Shown here: positions 12,701-24,621 of the stretch, piece after piece
How the letters are laid out: the number at the start of each line of letters is the position of its first letter
How positions within the stretch are numbered: the first letter of the stretch is position 1
NCBI RefSeq assembly: GCF_963662255.1
Contig: NC_085049.1
Coordinates: forward strand, 26,196,142 to 26,260,141
Length of the DNA: 64,000 nt
Direction of reading: 5' to 3'
Source of the DNA: Cinclus cinclus
Taxonomy: Eukaryota; Chordata; Aves; Passeriformes; Cinclidae
The notes under the pieces: model-generated
What the model was told of the DNA's origin: nothing
Seen by the model: the letters and a program-made list of their open reading frames with translations, nothing else
Databases searched by the model: none
Program-made: the position numbers and the translations under genes

Positions 12701-15700
12701 TCAAATTGTGGATTAGCTGAATCATGCACTGAACCAAATTATTATTGTCTGTGATTAAATCACAAAGTGGTTATTGCCCTGTGTCATCTAAAGCACACGA
12801 TGGCTTAAATCTTGAAAATCCCTTTTTAAGGTGGCTATAGAGCTACATAACTCCAGAGTTTTAGGAGCAGACTATGTCCCTAGACAAAAAAATAATAGCT
12901 TTCAAAAGGTCATTTGGACCGATCCCTGTCTGCTTATATGGGCAGCACCTTTGGGAAGGGAATGGATGGGTTTATTTGCATTTCAGACATACAGAATAAT
13001 TCTCAGTAAATAGATCTCTTTGTACCCAGCGCTAAAGTGTTTATTCAAGGTGCTGGCCGAGAAAAGGGGAGTGAGCTGTTCTCATTCTAGTGCCTGAAAG
13101 GGCAGGGGCTGCCTGCTGGAGAGCAGTGATGCCCAGTTTGTTTGCCCTCATGCTGAGGGCACAGAGGGCTTTCAGTGCCACTCCTCAGCCCTGGAGGCTA
13201 TGGGGTGACCAGCAGGGTCTCTCCGCAGCACCAGTGCAGCAGAATTTTACCACTCCAAAGGGATACTTGAGGGGCTGCAGTCTTTCTAAAGAGATTCAGT
13301 CTTCCTAAAGCTGTAGGATCCATTTTTGGGGGCTGCTGCTGGGGCTGCTGCCTGTCCACAAAGGTGTGTTCCAGGACAGCCCAGCGCAGCACATGAAGGC
13401 GCTGGTAGCAAACCTTCCTGGTGACTGATATCCACGCTCCTCTTGTGCACCCTTCCGCGACCATCTAGCTGAGGAGCACCCCTATTTTACCAGCCTTGCT
13501 GTTAGGGCACAGCTCTCCTGATGACAGCCTCCTGAGTCACCAAGGAGAGAAGGATCCTTGCAGAACTGTGGGCTGGGGGACACAGAGGCCACTCCCCTGC
13601 CCTGGTGCATGCAGCAGGGCAGGTCACAGCCCAGGAGGAGTCATGAGCAGAAATCACCACTTTTCTTGGTGAACAGATAGGAGGGAAGTCCTGAAAGGGC
13701 TTGTTTTCATGTGGCAAGAAGGGTCACGAGGTGGAAAGGGCTGAGAGTCACTGCTTTAGAGCATGCTGGAGAAATGAGTCTGGCACAGCTGACAGTGGCG
13801 TGGCACTCGCAGCCCGTGGCAGTAGCACCAGCTGAAAGTATGCATTAGGCTCCCTTTGCTCCTCTACTTCATCCCCCTTGTCCTACTCTTTGACCTATTT
13901 TCTCTCACTATTATCTAGTAATCTATTTTTTAAAGGCTCAGCCCAGTCTTTCCTGCTGGTTGCAGCTGAGCCATCTCGCTGCTAGCCTGTGAAACCAACA
14001 CCTCCTAAAGAAACATCCCTCTGCCAATTACTCCAAAGGCATGGATTCAGCTCAGCTTGAGAGCTTGATTGAAGCCAATTGGCTGTGCCAACAGGACAGG
14101 GATGGCTCGAGAGAGGCTTCGTACAAAGTATAGAAACTCTAAACAGATTTCTTCAGTCTTTCCTCCCTCCATGCTCAACCAGAGCCAGCGGAGTCAGAAA
14201 AATGGCAATATTTTACCGAAGGGAGGACTTATCCCACACCTCTGCCATTCCCCTGGAAAGCCCACAGAAGGGAAGGAGAGAGTTGCACAGAAAACTGCAG
14301 GAGGCAGACGCAGACTTTCGCTTTGAGGCTGCCTCTCCGAGACGGAGGGGTTGAGGTTTTCCAGCGAGCACAAGGAGCGAATCCTCTAAGCCCTGTGATT
14401 TCTCAGGCATGTGCCCTCGCCGTGGGCACCTAGAGTACATGCACCCAGAGCACTTGCACAGAGGTCTGGCCCTGGGGAAGCTGTGCCTGTGGCTGGAGCC
14501 TTGCCAGCCAAGGGGGAGGATGGAGGCAGTGAGCGCGCTGGATCGCCACACCAAATGTCTGCTCTGCTCGTGTGCAGTCTCTCTGGCCCGTAGCCTTTTG
14601 GCTCACCCCACCTGCCTTTTTTCCCTTTCTTTTCCTTTCCCCCAGCTGAACTGGCAGAGAGGAGGCTGCAGCTCCTTTCTGTCCCTGAAGCTTTCCTGTC
14701 TGGCTGATGCTGTGCCCTGGACACAGCTGTCTGCTTAAATATGGATCCTGCGAGGCACAAGTTATGCTTGCGGGAAGAGTGTGGAGCAGGAAGATGCTGT
14801 GATCCGTAGGTGGGCTGTGAATTGCTGCTGTCCAGTGCAAGAATGAAATAACAGTAGCAACATACTGCCTGAAACCATGGTTGTTTAGAAAGAAGATTTT
14901 GGTACATTTTCACAATTAATTATTTGTCCAGGCAGCTACTTCGTTTAAAAGTGTCCCGTCCACATAGCTCACCCTCTGTGAGCTCATTAATGCTTGAGCA
15001 GTGTCACCTCAGGCTAACCTGGTGGCTGTTGATTGAGTCCCGTGACAGCTGTTTGCAGAGGTTTGCCCTGCTCCCTGCCAGCAGCCTGCTTTCCTCCTCC
15101 AAATTGCCCCTCAGTTCCAGGCAGGATTCAAATTTCTGAGTGAATGCTATCGTGGGCAAAATGGTTGGATTTCTAAGAGTAATAGGTAAGGCATGACACA
15201 TAACATCCTGCACACCTCCAGGAGTGCTCCTGCATATTACAGCTTGAAGGTGTTGGTCAAGGTGAACCCTGGACCAAGCCCATAAACATTTAAGTCCCCA
15301 AAAAATTGTTTGGGGTTGTACAAACATGTTAATGACCTCCAGTTAATTGGCAAGTAATTACCTTGAAGTAAAAATAGCTTTCCCATTGCTGAGCAGTCAC
15401 AGGAGTGCATGTCCCCCTGTGAACACTGAAATTTTTGGCCAAGGAGCCTTGTTGAAATTGCCTTCTGGATCCTGACAGATTTGTGATCAAAAGTTTGTTG
15501 TCCCCAGCACCAACTGCTGTTTGTCTGTGGTGGGGACTCAACAAACAGAGTTGCCTGCCACAGGTAATTTTCATGCTGCCCTTTAATAAAGTTCTGCAGT
15601 TCATAATGCAGTGAAAAAGTAAGATCATATTGACTGGCAAAAGCTTGCAGTTCAGCAAGGGAAGGTGCCTGCTGTGTGCACTATAAAGGAGCTATCACTG

Positions 15701-16872
15701 AAAGCTAGGTAAGTATTTTTAACCTAAAGACAGCTTGGCAGGCTATAATGTGTCTCCTACTGAATTTTGAATCTTTCTGATCCTTTGCATGACAAAAATA
15801 CACAGCTGGACTGATTTTATTAGATGTGTATTGCAGCTGAGAAGCGAGAGGCCTGCACCTAACACAGCTCTGGGACTCCAAGGGGGACCTGTGGGCAGGT
15901 GTTTGACCTGTTGCCTCTCTGCCACCTACAAAAGTCAGCAGCATCTTTTCATGAGCTCGCCAGTCCATGCAAACCATCAGCTTCTCTTTGAACTTGGATC
16001 AAGTCCTTGCTTGATCCTCCACAATATTTTGGGAAAAAAAAGGCCCAGATTTTCCTGATCTGTAACTAAACCACACTGGGTTTCTCTCCTGGAAGAGATT
16101 ATCACAGCATTTCTAGGAAGCCAAAACTGGGCACGTGTGAATGAGCGGAGCCTGTCGCTGGAGTCCTGTGACTCTGGGGCTCGTGGTGGCTGAGATGAGC
16201 TGGCACGTGGTGCAGGGTGGTTCCAGCTGAAGAGCCACATCTGCTCCGTGTGCTCCACAGCGTCGTGTGGCAGGGGATGCGGTGTCTGCCGCCTGTTCCT
16301 TCCCTGTCTCCAGCTGCTCCTGGCCATCCCTCTCTCCAGGCAGTGTAATGTCATGCTGGGGAGGAGAGAAGCAGGTGACACTGGGAGCCTCAGGAGAGCC
16401 AGGGAGTCTGGCATCCGAACAGATTCCTCTGGATGCTGCAGTGTGGTGCAGGATCAGTCCACAAAAATCTTCCCAGAGCAGCCGGAGGTCTCTGCCTTGT
16501 GTCCTGGAGGAGTGAGGGAGTGGCAGATGGAAAAAACAAAACTATCAAAATACATTTCACAATCCTGGCAGCAGTACTCAGCAGAGAGGAGCCACAATGA
16601 TGGATTCTCAGATTACTCTCCCTGTGCAGCCTGGCTTTAGGAACTTTGGCGTTGTGAGGTTTGAAAGGGCTCCTGTTCCCTCCGCTGGTTCCTATGGCCT
16701 TGCATTTGGTATCTTCAGGTGCTTCAAGCAGGAGGAACTGTAATGAGTGCAGATACCAGAGCTTTCCAGGAAACATTCAGGTACAAGTACAGCACTGTTC
16801 ACTTTAGCTGCCTTGAATTAAAGTTCTGTGCCTGTAGTGGCAGACAGATTTGCTGGCAAACATTTTGGAGGG

Positions 16873-16886
16873 AAAAAAAAAAAAAA
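16873..16886 (+). repeat. A14 homopolymer
   Basis: This is a run of 14 A inside an ITPR2 intron. No target-site duplication or retrocopy is recognisable beside it. Confidence 0.9.
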
Positions 16887-18995
16887 GGCATAAATCCAGA
16901 AAGGCACTGTGCACAAACTAAGCTTAGTATAAATGAGTACACCTGTGCTTGACACCAGGCACGTGATGAATGCTCTGCTACATCCTAGCCAAAATAAATT
17001 TAAAATAAATATCGGCGTGTACTGGTGGAAGATGAATGCTGGTGTTGTAAGCAGGACCGCATGTGGCAGAAACAGGAGCCTCCCGCTCCGCGTGTCAGCT
17101 GGGGATATCCACAGGGAGGGTCACGTGCACTCCTCTCGAGCTCACCAGCAGAGCTGGTGAAAACAGGTTTTGATTTGAATGAGTTATGACCCATTGAAAA
17201 TGGCATCATGTGTAACCACAGTAAATTCTCATAATGAGATCACGAGGCTCGAGAAGTGAGCGGAGAGCAAAGAGGCCTCGTTCCACCGGCGCCCACGGCT
17301 GCCAGCCCGGGGCTGCAAAATGCAACCCAGGGACACGCTCCTACTCCCTGGGCATCTTTGTTGATTTAGCGACAGAACCAGGGGTTGCACAGCCAGACAG
17401 AAAACTCAGTGGAAGTTTTGAGTTAAAAAGAAGAAAAAAAAGCTAAAATTCATACAGCTTTGCATTTAGTCTTATCCAGAGTAACAGAGGGGACTGGGCT
17501 AACACAAAGAGTGGACAAACATGAATGCTGTTAGTGCTGCCATGCTCACCCAGGCTTAGCTTGGTTGTTTCTAAATCATGCTGCTGTAGGAGGGGAGGGT
17601 TTGTTCATCAGGGCAGAGCACTACAGAGGTGAAAAGAAATCCTCCAGAAGCACAATTAAGCCTTGGTATATCCCAGGCTCACAGCTCTGCTCCTGGACCT
17701 GCTCAGGCACAGCTGCCCTGGCCTGCCCAGCTATAAATGCTGCAGAATCATCACTGCCTTCTCTATTTTCATAGGAAAAGTAGAGGCAAAGTCTAAGACA
17801 ATGATCAGTTTGATGGGTTTAAAACTTTACCAGATACCTGGGCAATGTAAGTAGCAGAGCTCCTGCCTTCCAGGTGTCTTGTAGGTGGACTTTCGGAAAG
17901 AGCTCCTTTCCATTCCCCCCACCACAGTGCTGTTGGTGTGGGGCCATTCACAGCTCAGGGGACTGGAAGAAACACACTCATTCTGTTTCTCTTCTCAAGT
18001 TATCAAGTGCACATGGCCCAGTCACATCCTCTTGCTCCCCACAAGGCACAGGGCAGAGGTGTGTCCATGTAATGCACTGCTCACTGCAAGACCTGCTCTG
18101 TTCCCTCTGTCTCAGGGCAAAGCAGGTTGCTCTCCACATGGCTGCCACTCCTCCTGGTCTTGCACCCTTCTACCTCCTCCGTCTGTTAAGCTCTGCACAC
18201 AGATATCTGTGCTCCTGAGCCACGGAGACAATTTGGGCTCGTGCGGAGAGGCAGCACCTTCCTGACTCATATCGTCTGTTTACAGTGTTTTTGTCATGGC
18301 TGAAGTCATAGCCTGAGTTCCATGGATAAAGAAACACCCAGCTCAGAGCTGTTCCATGCAGTGCAGGGTAGCCCTTGGCCGTGGGGTTGTGCTTGCATTT
18401 ATCCAAGATACACGGTCTGAACAGCACATTGAAGCCTCATCTGTTCCCAGGACCCCACATTTCCTATTGTGAGCAGCTGGATCCACATCCCTCTGCTCTT
18501 CCAGTTGAAGTGCTTGAGGCTGGTTTGGAAGACACTTGTCTTGTTTGCCTGGTGTTGGCTTGCTGACATTGCTGCAAGGACAGCTGAAATAGATGGAGAC
18601 CAGCCAAGCTGAAGAGGCAGAGGGGAAATGTGTCCCTGCATACACCTAAGAACAAAGCACAGGGAGCACTGAGGCTTTCCTGGTGTACCAGAGGAGTCTT
18701 CCCAGTGGGGGCATTTCTGCCTGACAGAGCCACAGGTGAATGTACCAACACTGCCCACACTGCAGTACAGGTGCAGCTGTGGGGAACCCAGATTTTCCAG
18801 TTGGGACCTTCTCTGTAGCTAAGGAGAACCAAGAAAAAACTGCCTGTTTTAAATACTTCCTGAATTTACTGCTTAAGCTTACTTGCTGTGTGTCATCCAC
18901 TGAGCAGAAGTCCTGAGCCTTCATTCTCTAGTCTCATCTTAGTAGCCCTGCATAAACCCCTACAAACACGCCTTGTTTTTCTAATACCCGTGTAG

Positions 18996-19157
18996 GAGAA
19001 GAATTTGGACTGGTTCCCTCGGATGAGAGCCATGTCTCTGGTTAGCAATGAAGGCGACAGTGAGCAAAATGAAATCAGGAGCCTGCAGGAGAGGCTGGAG
19101 TCAACCATGAGCCTTGTAAAACAGCTTTCCAGTCAGCTGGCTGAGCTCAAGGAACAG
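18996..19157 (+). CDS. ITPR2: ITPR2 penultimate coding exon (C-terminal coiled coil)
   Basis: This 162-nt, phase 0/0 exon encodes 54 residues of the C-terminal cytosolic domain of the type 2 inositol 1,4,5-trisphosphate receptor, a tetrameric calcium-release channel of the endoplasmic reticulum. It opens with [15 protein letters not shown], the hallmark just after the linker that follows the last membrane segment. It continues through [15 protein letters not shown] into a leucine-heptad helix ([15 protein letters not shown], then LAELKEQ). That helix forms the four-helix coiled-coil bundle in IP3 receptors. The acceptor is a pyrimidine-rich stretch ending gtgtag, and the donor is cag|gtaagt. 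The [13 protein letters not shown] wording points to type 2 rather than type 1, as I recall those sequences. The reading frame is intact. Upstream exons lie outside the window. Confidence 0.96.
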
Positions 19158-20391
19158 GTAAGTGCCCTGTGTGGGTAGTGAAGTGAGCATGTGTTGGTGA
19201 AGGCACTGCCTTCCATCAAGTCACAGTCAGGACAGTGTTACAAGAGACTTTTGTCTCAGGAAGGTTTTATCTTTCCCTCCAGCAAGCTTTCTGGGTAGCT
19301 ACACTGATAAAGGTTTGGAGTGAAATTGTACGCTGTTAGCAGCAGCAGAGATCAGGTAAGGAGAAAACTCTGAGGGGGAATTAGTCATTAAATGCTCCTG
19401 GTGAGTGTGCAAGGACAGAGGGGAAACTGCAGAAGGGATGAGGGACTGCATTACCCGGCAGTGAAAGCAATGTAGTGTCAGGAATTGCTGCATACTGATG
19501 GGAGCCTGGAGGAAAAAAAGCCTTCTGTGTCCAGCCCTCGGGTTTTTCCCCCACTGAGAACATCAACAGTGCCCTTGTGAAAACAATTTGCAGAGCCTGT
19601 TGCTTTGCTTGTGTCACCCTTGTGCTGGTGCCCCTCATGGGGCTCTGTCTGCTCTCCCGTGTGGAGCACAAATTGCTGGCCTCCTTTAAAGCCTCCCTTA
19701 AAGCCCTGCTCCTGCCCCCATCTCCTGCCTGGTGTGTTTGCCCTCCCTGCAGCATCAAAAGGCCAGCTCCATTTTTTGCTACAGGTGATGGTCACCTCTG
19801 CTTTGCTCATTACAATTTCAGAAAAACATCTGTGTGTTTTCTTTATGGGAAGCACTTCAGGAGCATCGACAGAGTTATCTAATTATTCCCCTTCAAATCC
19901 CTCCATAAAACTTCTCCCTGTGAAAAAGCCAACAAAGGTTTAGGCTGGATGTGCTGAGACCATTTCTCATTGTGCCTACCCACAACATCCTGGTGGGATT
20001 TTTTTCATCCCCCTCTGGCTGAATCTGTTCTCTCCTGGCTTAAATTTAAACTCTGTGTGGCTGGGGCCATCTTTTAGTTCTGTGATTCTACAGCACCAAG
20101 TGCAAATGCTGACCCTCTTTAGGGCTATGCAACACAATAGCAGCACAAATAATACTCTGTAAGACCTGCCGGGGGATAAGAATAATGTATAAATGAGAAT
20201 AAAATGTCCATACTTTGCAGGAAACAGGTCTCCCACATCAAAGACATCCCTTACTTGTAATTTTCTATGCTGAAGAAAAGAATTCCACTCCCTGTTGTTT
20301 TGCTTGTATGTATCTTGCTCTGTGACTGCTAAATAATAGTAAAAAGAAAAGAAAAAATCTCAACTTGTCTCTCTCTCCCTTTCCACCTTAG
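19158..20391 (+). other. ITPR2: ITPR2 last intron
   Basis: This 1,234-base intron lies between the final two coding exons, with donor gtaagtg and acceptor ttccaccttag after a long pyrimidine tract (ctctctctccctttcc). It is phase 0. I see no other feature in it. Confidence 0.93.
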
Positions 20392-20478
20392 ATGACAGAA
20401 CAAAGGAAGAATAAGCAGAGGCTGGGCTTTCTTGGATCAAACACACCCCATGTGAATCATCACATGCCACCACCCTGA
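20392..20478 (+). CDS. ITPR2: ITPR2 terminal coding exon with stop codon
   Basis: This exon holds 28 codons plus TGA. It encodes MTEQRKNKQRLGFLG followed by SNTPHVNHHMPPP, the extreme C-terminus of the IP3 receptor type 2. MTEQRK..KQR is shared by all three receptor types; the GFLGSNTPHVNHHMPP tail is specific to type 2. The exon follows a good acceptor (ccttag) and continues the preceding exon in phase 0, so the coiled-coil helix runs across the junction. The tail is intact, with no frameshift. From memory the human tail ends in His rather than Pro, which would be a minor species difference. The ATG at the exon start is an internal Met, not an initiation site. Confidence 0.97.
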   Translation: MTEQRKNKQRLGFLGSNTPHVNHHMPPP

Positions 20479-20560
20479 TACCACGGGGAGAAGCCGTGAC
20501 TAGCCTTTCATCAGTATTCCTGCTTTATTATAGAATAAAAAACTGAGATTGAGAGGAGTG
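20479..20560 (+). other. ITPR2: ITPR2 3' UTR, minimal form
   Basis: This sequence follows the ITPR2 stop and would be the 3' UTR if the proximal signal at 20534 is used. Longer forms are possible because further AATAAA hexamers occur downstream at 21475-21480 and 23403-23408. The end at 20560 is an estimate. Confidence 0.45.
20534..20539 (+). terminator. ITPR2: Candidate ITPR2 polyadenylation signal AATAAA
   Basis: A canonical AATAAA lies 56 bases after the ITPR2 stop codon, the first on this strand. A tgt-containing stretch (cctattgttacaa) follows at the distance expected for a downstream element. The alternatives at 21475 and 23403 would give a much longer 3' UTR. Confidence 0.5.
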
Positions 20561-20744
20561 AACAGTGCCTATTGTTACAAAGTTAAAAACAACCAAGTGC
20601 CAAGATGTTAAGTGGTTTAGCTCTGGGAACAATTTGTAGCTGTTTTTCATGGTTGAGAGGGACCACAACCTAGAATGTGAGCGATACAAGGAGGCTCATT
20701 TGTATTCCCTGTCTGGCCCGGCTCGGCTCCACAGCTCTGGGGCT

Positions 20745-20778
20745 GGCTGGGACAGAGGCTGGGACAGAGGCTGGGACA
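20745..20778. repeat. 12-bp minisatellite, about three units
   Basis: The unit gctgggacagag is repeated in tandem about 2.8 times, just downstream of ITPR2. The last unit ends as gctgggacaa. Function is unknown. Confidence 0.8.
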
Positions 20779-22086
20779 ACACTTGGCCACGTCCTGGAGC
20801 CCCTCTCTCCCGGAGCGGCGGGAGAACCGAGCTGAGCAGAAGAAGGAGAGGTGTTTATTGAGGCACACACGACAGCCTGGCTCAGAATCAATAGGTCGTC
20901 TCTGGCTCACTTGCCAAATAGCAACATTAGTCATATTTGCTTGGCATTTACTATTTTTTAATTACCGTAAATATGTCAGTCCATAAGCGTGATGTTGCTT
21001 CAAGTAACTTCTACTGGGAGGGAAAGGGGAGAAACCTCAAAAGGCTGGGGAAGGAAGGAAAGAAAAAAAAGGAAAAAAAAAAATAGAAAAAGAGTTGCAA
21101 AGAGAAACATTAACGCTTTTGAATTTTAGCTGTCACCATGCAATTTCTTATTTATAACATGGAGCACAATGGATCTACAGCTGTGGGAATGTTATGCACA
21201 TAACACTGACAACATAACTGGAAGTGATTTCTTTCTCCTGGCTTCAGATGTTCTCGATTAATGTGGCTGTGAGGTTTCACATACTGAGGAGTTAAACTGT
21301 GTTTTAAATTCAAGTTCCAATGGAGGATTCAGGGGGAAAAAAAATGTACCTGTAGTTTGAAGCATGTATGGGATTTTATTTTTTAAAAAAAGCTCAGAAA
21401 TGTCTTTCTGTACAGAGCTGTAATGGTGTCATTACCTACCATAAACTCATCCTCAGCAAGAGTTGACTTGAGTAAATAAACACCCTATTCTGCCAGCTTT
21501 TCTCTGAGCTAAAGATCATGGGTTGATGGTTCTGCCTGCCCTTCCTGCTTCCAGGGGTTTTCAGGGAAGCCTGCTGGGGAACAGGGAGGCAATATCAGAG
21601 AATCTCCTTCCAGCTCTCAGCCCTACAAGAAGCAGCAGCTAAGTCATCAGGCAGGTTTCTGCTCTAGCCTGCATTTCTTGGAATGGCTTGAAAGAAAATT
21701 AACAGGGTTTCCACAGAGCCCTAGGAAACTCTTTTGTCTTTTAGGAAGAAAACTGAGGGGCACAAATGGGAGTTGTGTTCTCAGCTCACTTTCATTTTCA
21801 GTGGGTTTTGGTTACCAGATGTCTGACATTTGAAAATGCACCTCTTGTTACATGGAGTCACTTTTAAAACCAAAATATTTTTGCAAATATTTGCCCCTGT
21901 CAAATTTTCATTTTGTTATAAAAGCCATTTTGATGGAAGGAAAAAATATTATTGGTGTGAATATTTTCCAGTTTCTTCCTGGAGAAATGCTATTGTCCTG
22001 GTTAAGACACTATTCAAACCAGCAGGCCTAGAGTAAAGGGAGAGGTATTTCACTCTCTTTGTCCCAAATTCAAACCAGTTCTTGAG

Positions 22087-22170
22087 TTTTTTGGGGTTTT
22101 TTTTTTGTTTGCTTTTTTTTGTTTGTTTGTTTGTTTTTTGGGTTTTTTTTGTTGTTTTTGTTGTTTTTGA
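22087..22170. repeat. T/G-rich low-complexity tract
   Basis: Nearly pure T with interspersed G: T runs of 6-10 separated by single G or GGG/GGGG, including a (GTTT)n core around 22120-22135. On the other strand it reads as an A/C-rich tract. It lies about 1.6 kb past the ITPR2 stop. It is either a simple repeat or the decayed tail of a retroelement on the minus strand; no element body could be identified next to it. Confidence 0.85.
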
Positions 22171-24603
22171 TGTGTGGCAGTGATGTGGCTGAGATAAAAG
22201 TAATATATTTTAGCAATATATTTATATCTTCTACCACTAAAACATCTCCCATTGGTTTCAATTGTGACCTTCAAAACTAGTGTAGAAGTCAGAGAATTGT
22301 TTATTTCACTGGAAGAAAATATCTTTCTATTTGCCTTAGTCCTGAGAGCAGCCTGGTTGTGAGAGGTGACGGCCAAAGGAGTTGCCCACAAACATAAAGT
22401 CAGCAGTAAGTTGGTAGAGACTCAGATCCTGTAGCTATATTAATTCAAATTAGTTCATACAGTTAATCAGATCTGCTCACAGCTTCTGTTGCAACAGCAA
22501 TTTCCTCTTCCTCACACATGTGGTTCTAAAACACAAAGCGCAGTTCAATTACAAGATAAGTTAAACTCTTACTATTTATTGGGGGGTATGTGGTTGGCTA
22601 ATACTGGAATTGGTTGGCACTTTTCTTGTTTACACTCAGAAAAAGCAGCTGCACCTCTGCACATCAGGGGAGGCTGCTGCTGCTGGAGCTGGAAGAACTG
22701 GAGGCTGGATGGGTTTGTGCCCCGAGCTCAGGGCTGCAGTTGGGTGCTGCTGGTGCTCCCTCTATCTCACACCCCAGACCACATCCCCTCGGGCTCAGGA
22801 AGGGATCCTCCTGCTCTCAGGGGTCTCCTGCTCTTCAGAAGGGAAAGTTACAGCATCAAAATCAGAGAACAGATGCTGGTTTGCCTTGGCCATGGTGCCT
22901 TTCTGCTGTTCATAGCTTCCCAGAGAGACCTCAGTAATCAGTAACAGTAGGTGATGCTACTTGCACAGACTGTAAATATATTTCACTGACAATTCTGACA
23001 TCTTTACTGTTTCTGTCAAAACTTAGGTCCTGCCCTGCTCTCGTCTATGTGAGCAATCTGTACACTCACACATGGTAAGGCAAACAGGAGGCTCCTTGCA
23101 TGGATAATGGTGGCAGGGCCTGGCCCCAAGACTTAAAGGTTGTGAAATATCCCCATGGATGAGTTTATAACAAAAATCATTGTTTTATACATATATTTAT
23201 GTGTATATCTTTGTTTAATGCAGCTGGGGTCACCTCTTTCTAGGCAAGTATAATTTACCTTACATATTTATATTAAATGATTGCAAAGAAGTTAAAACAT
23301 CTAAGAGCTTTTAATGCCTTAGAGAGATTAATAATTGCAAGCTCCTTGACAGTTAAAAATCTACTTAAGTAAATGTGTCCAATGCTGCTGAATGTAACTT
23401 TTAATAAACTGTGTCATTTCATATAGGTCTGTCTCATTCTTGGTGCTAAGGTTGAGGGGAAATGTGTGTTCTGGTTTGGGAAGAGCAGGCTGAGGGACCA
23501 GGCTGTGGGTGTGCACCCATTCCTTCAGCCCTGAATGGATGGAGGCTGAATGCAGCAAGGAAAGTAAGAATTGGTTTTATTTCAGGCATAGATTTCTCCC
23601 TCCAGGATGATGGATCCAGGAATGCACCTCTTCTGGAGCAGTTGGGTGTAGGATGTTAGGATGTGCTCGAGTGCTCTTTGTTTAGGCCAGGGGAGCCCTG
23701 GCTGAGGGTGGGCAAAGGCAGGGTTGAACCAAACAGCCTCAGGGTTTCTGCTGCCGTCTGATATATGTAATATATATATTTTTTTTTTAGTGTAACTCTT
23801 TCAGGTAGCTCATTGAAAGAGAGACCAAGGGCTTTCCCCACTCCTCTGAGTGAAAGAATTGAGAAATACAAGCTGTGTCTCTCAACTGAGACAACTTGGG
23901 CTGAGGATATCTGTGGTCTTGTGAAAAAAGGAAGAGCCCTCCCCACAAACTTGTGGCCAGCAAACTACACCATACAAGTCCTTTTTGTTCTTTTTTTCCC
24001 AGTTGTTTTTTTTTACAGGTGGTCAATATTAATGAGAAAAAGAATAAGGCCTCTTCTTAGGGAGAAAAAGCCTGCTAATTAATTAGTAAGAAAAATCCTA
24101 TTAAATAGAGCATGCTGTTTCTCCTGTGAGCTTGTTCCACCAACTTACTGAGGTTTGGAGTAGAATTAACTTTCTTTTCTATTCTCTGGTATGATTTTAA
24201 GGCTAAATAGAAAGGAGCTTGTTTACTACTAGGTTTGTTAGATGGTTTTGCAAAAAGGATATCCTAAGAGAAAATGGGGTTTCATGCAGCAAGCTTTCAA
24301 CCTAAGATTACAGTCATACTTTAAAAGCCCCCAAACCAGCATTAAGCTTCTAAGCCCACAAGGGAGCAGTTTCTCATGCAGGACTGAGAACCTAATGCCA
24401 AAGGTTTTCTTTTTCAAAATGTTTGCCCCCAAGGCACATTTTAATTCAAGAGGTGTTTCTGGGAGCAAACCTCTCCCTTGGCACTGGCTCTGGCCTGCAA
24501 GGGAATTCTGCTCCTCCCTTTCCACTGTCACTGTTGCTGCTGCTGTGACAAAAGCATCTGCAGGCAAGGATGTTTTCTTTGGAAAGCACGTGCTTTTTTT
24601 TTT

Positions 24604-24621
24604 GGGGGGGGGAGGGGGGGG
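24604..24621 (+). repeat. G9-A-G8 purine tract
   Basis: Nine G, one A, then eight G, preceded by a T-run. The run can in principle fold into a G-quadruplex. It is intergenic. Confidence 0.9.

Larger units (their letters stand above)
1..18995 (+). other. ITPR2: ITPR2 intron (partial, before the penultimate coding exon)
   Basis: This is non-coding sequence between an unseen upstream ITPR2 exon and the coding exon at 18996. I looked for the exons that should precede it (pore loop, the CFICG zinc-binding segment, the HNMWHY segment) and found none. The intron is therefore at least about 19 kb within the window. It ends in a normal acceptor, a pyrimidine-rich stretch followed by gtgtag. The visible contents are one CR1 3'-end fragment near 9.72 kb, a short direct repeat at 5.4 kb, a bZIP motif cluster at 3.4 kb and moderately GC/CpG-richer stretches near 13.1-14.8 and 17.05-17.35 kb. 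I see no convincing gene in it. Short open frames occur throughout but lack family resemblance. Confidence 0.8.

Noticed and set aside
14386..14913. 175-codon open frame on the minus strand in an ITPR2 intron
   Set aside because: GC-rich intronic stretch with long frames in several registers; no recognisable protein.
16873..16886. Poly-A run considered as the tail of a processed pseudogene
   Set aside because: The sequence before it does not resemble any coding sequence or mRNA 3' end that I recognise, and no flanking duplication was seen.
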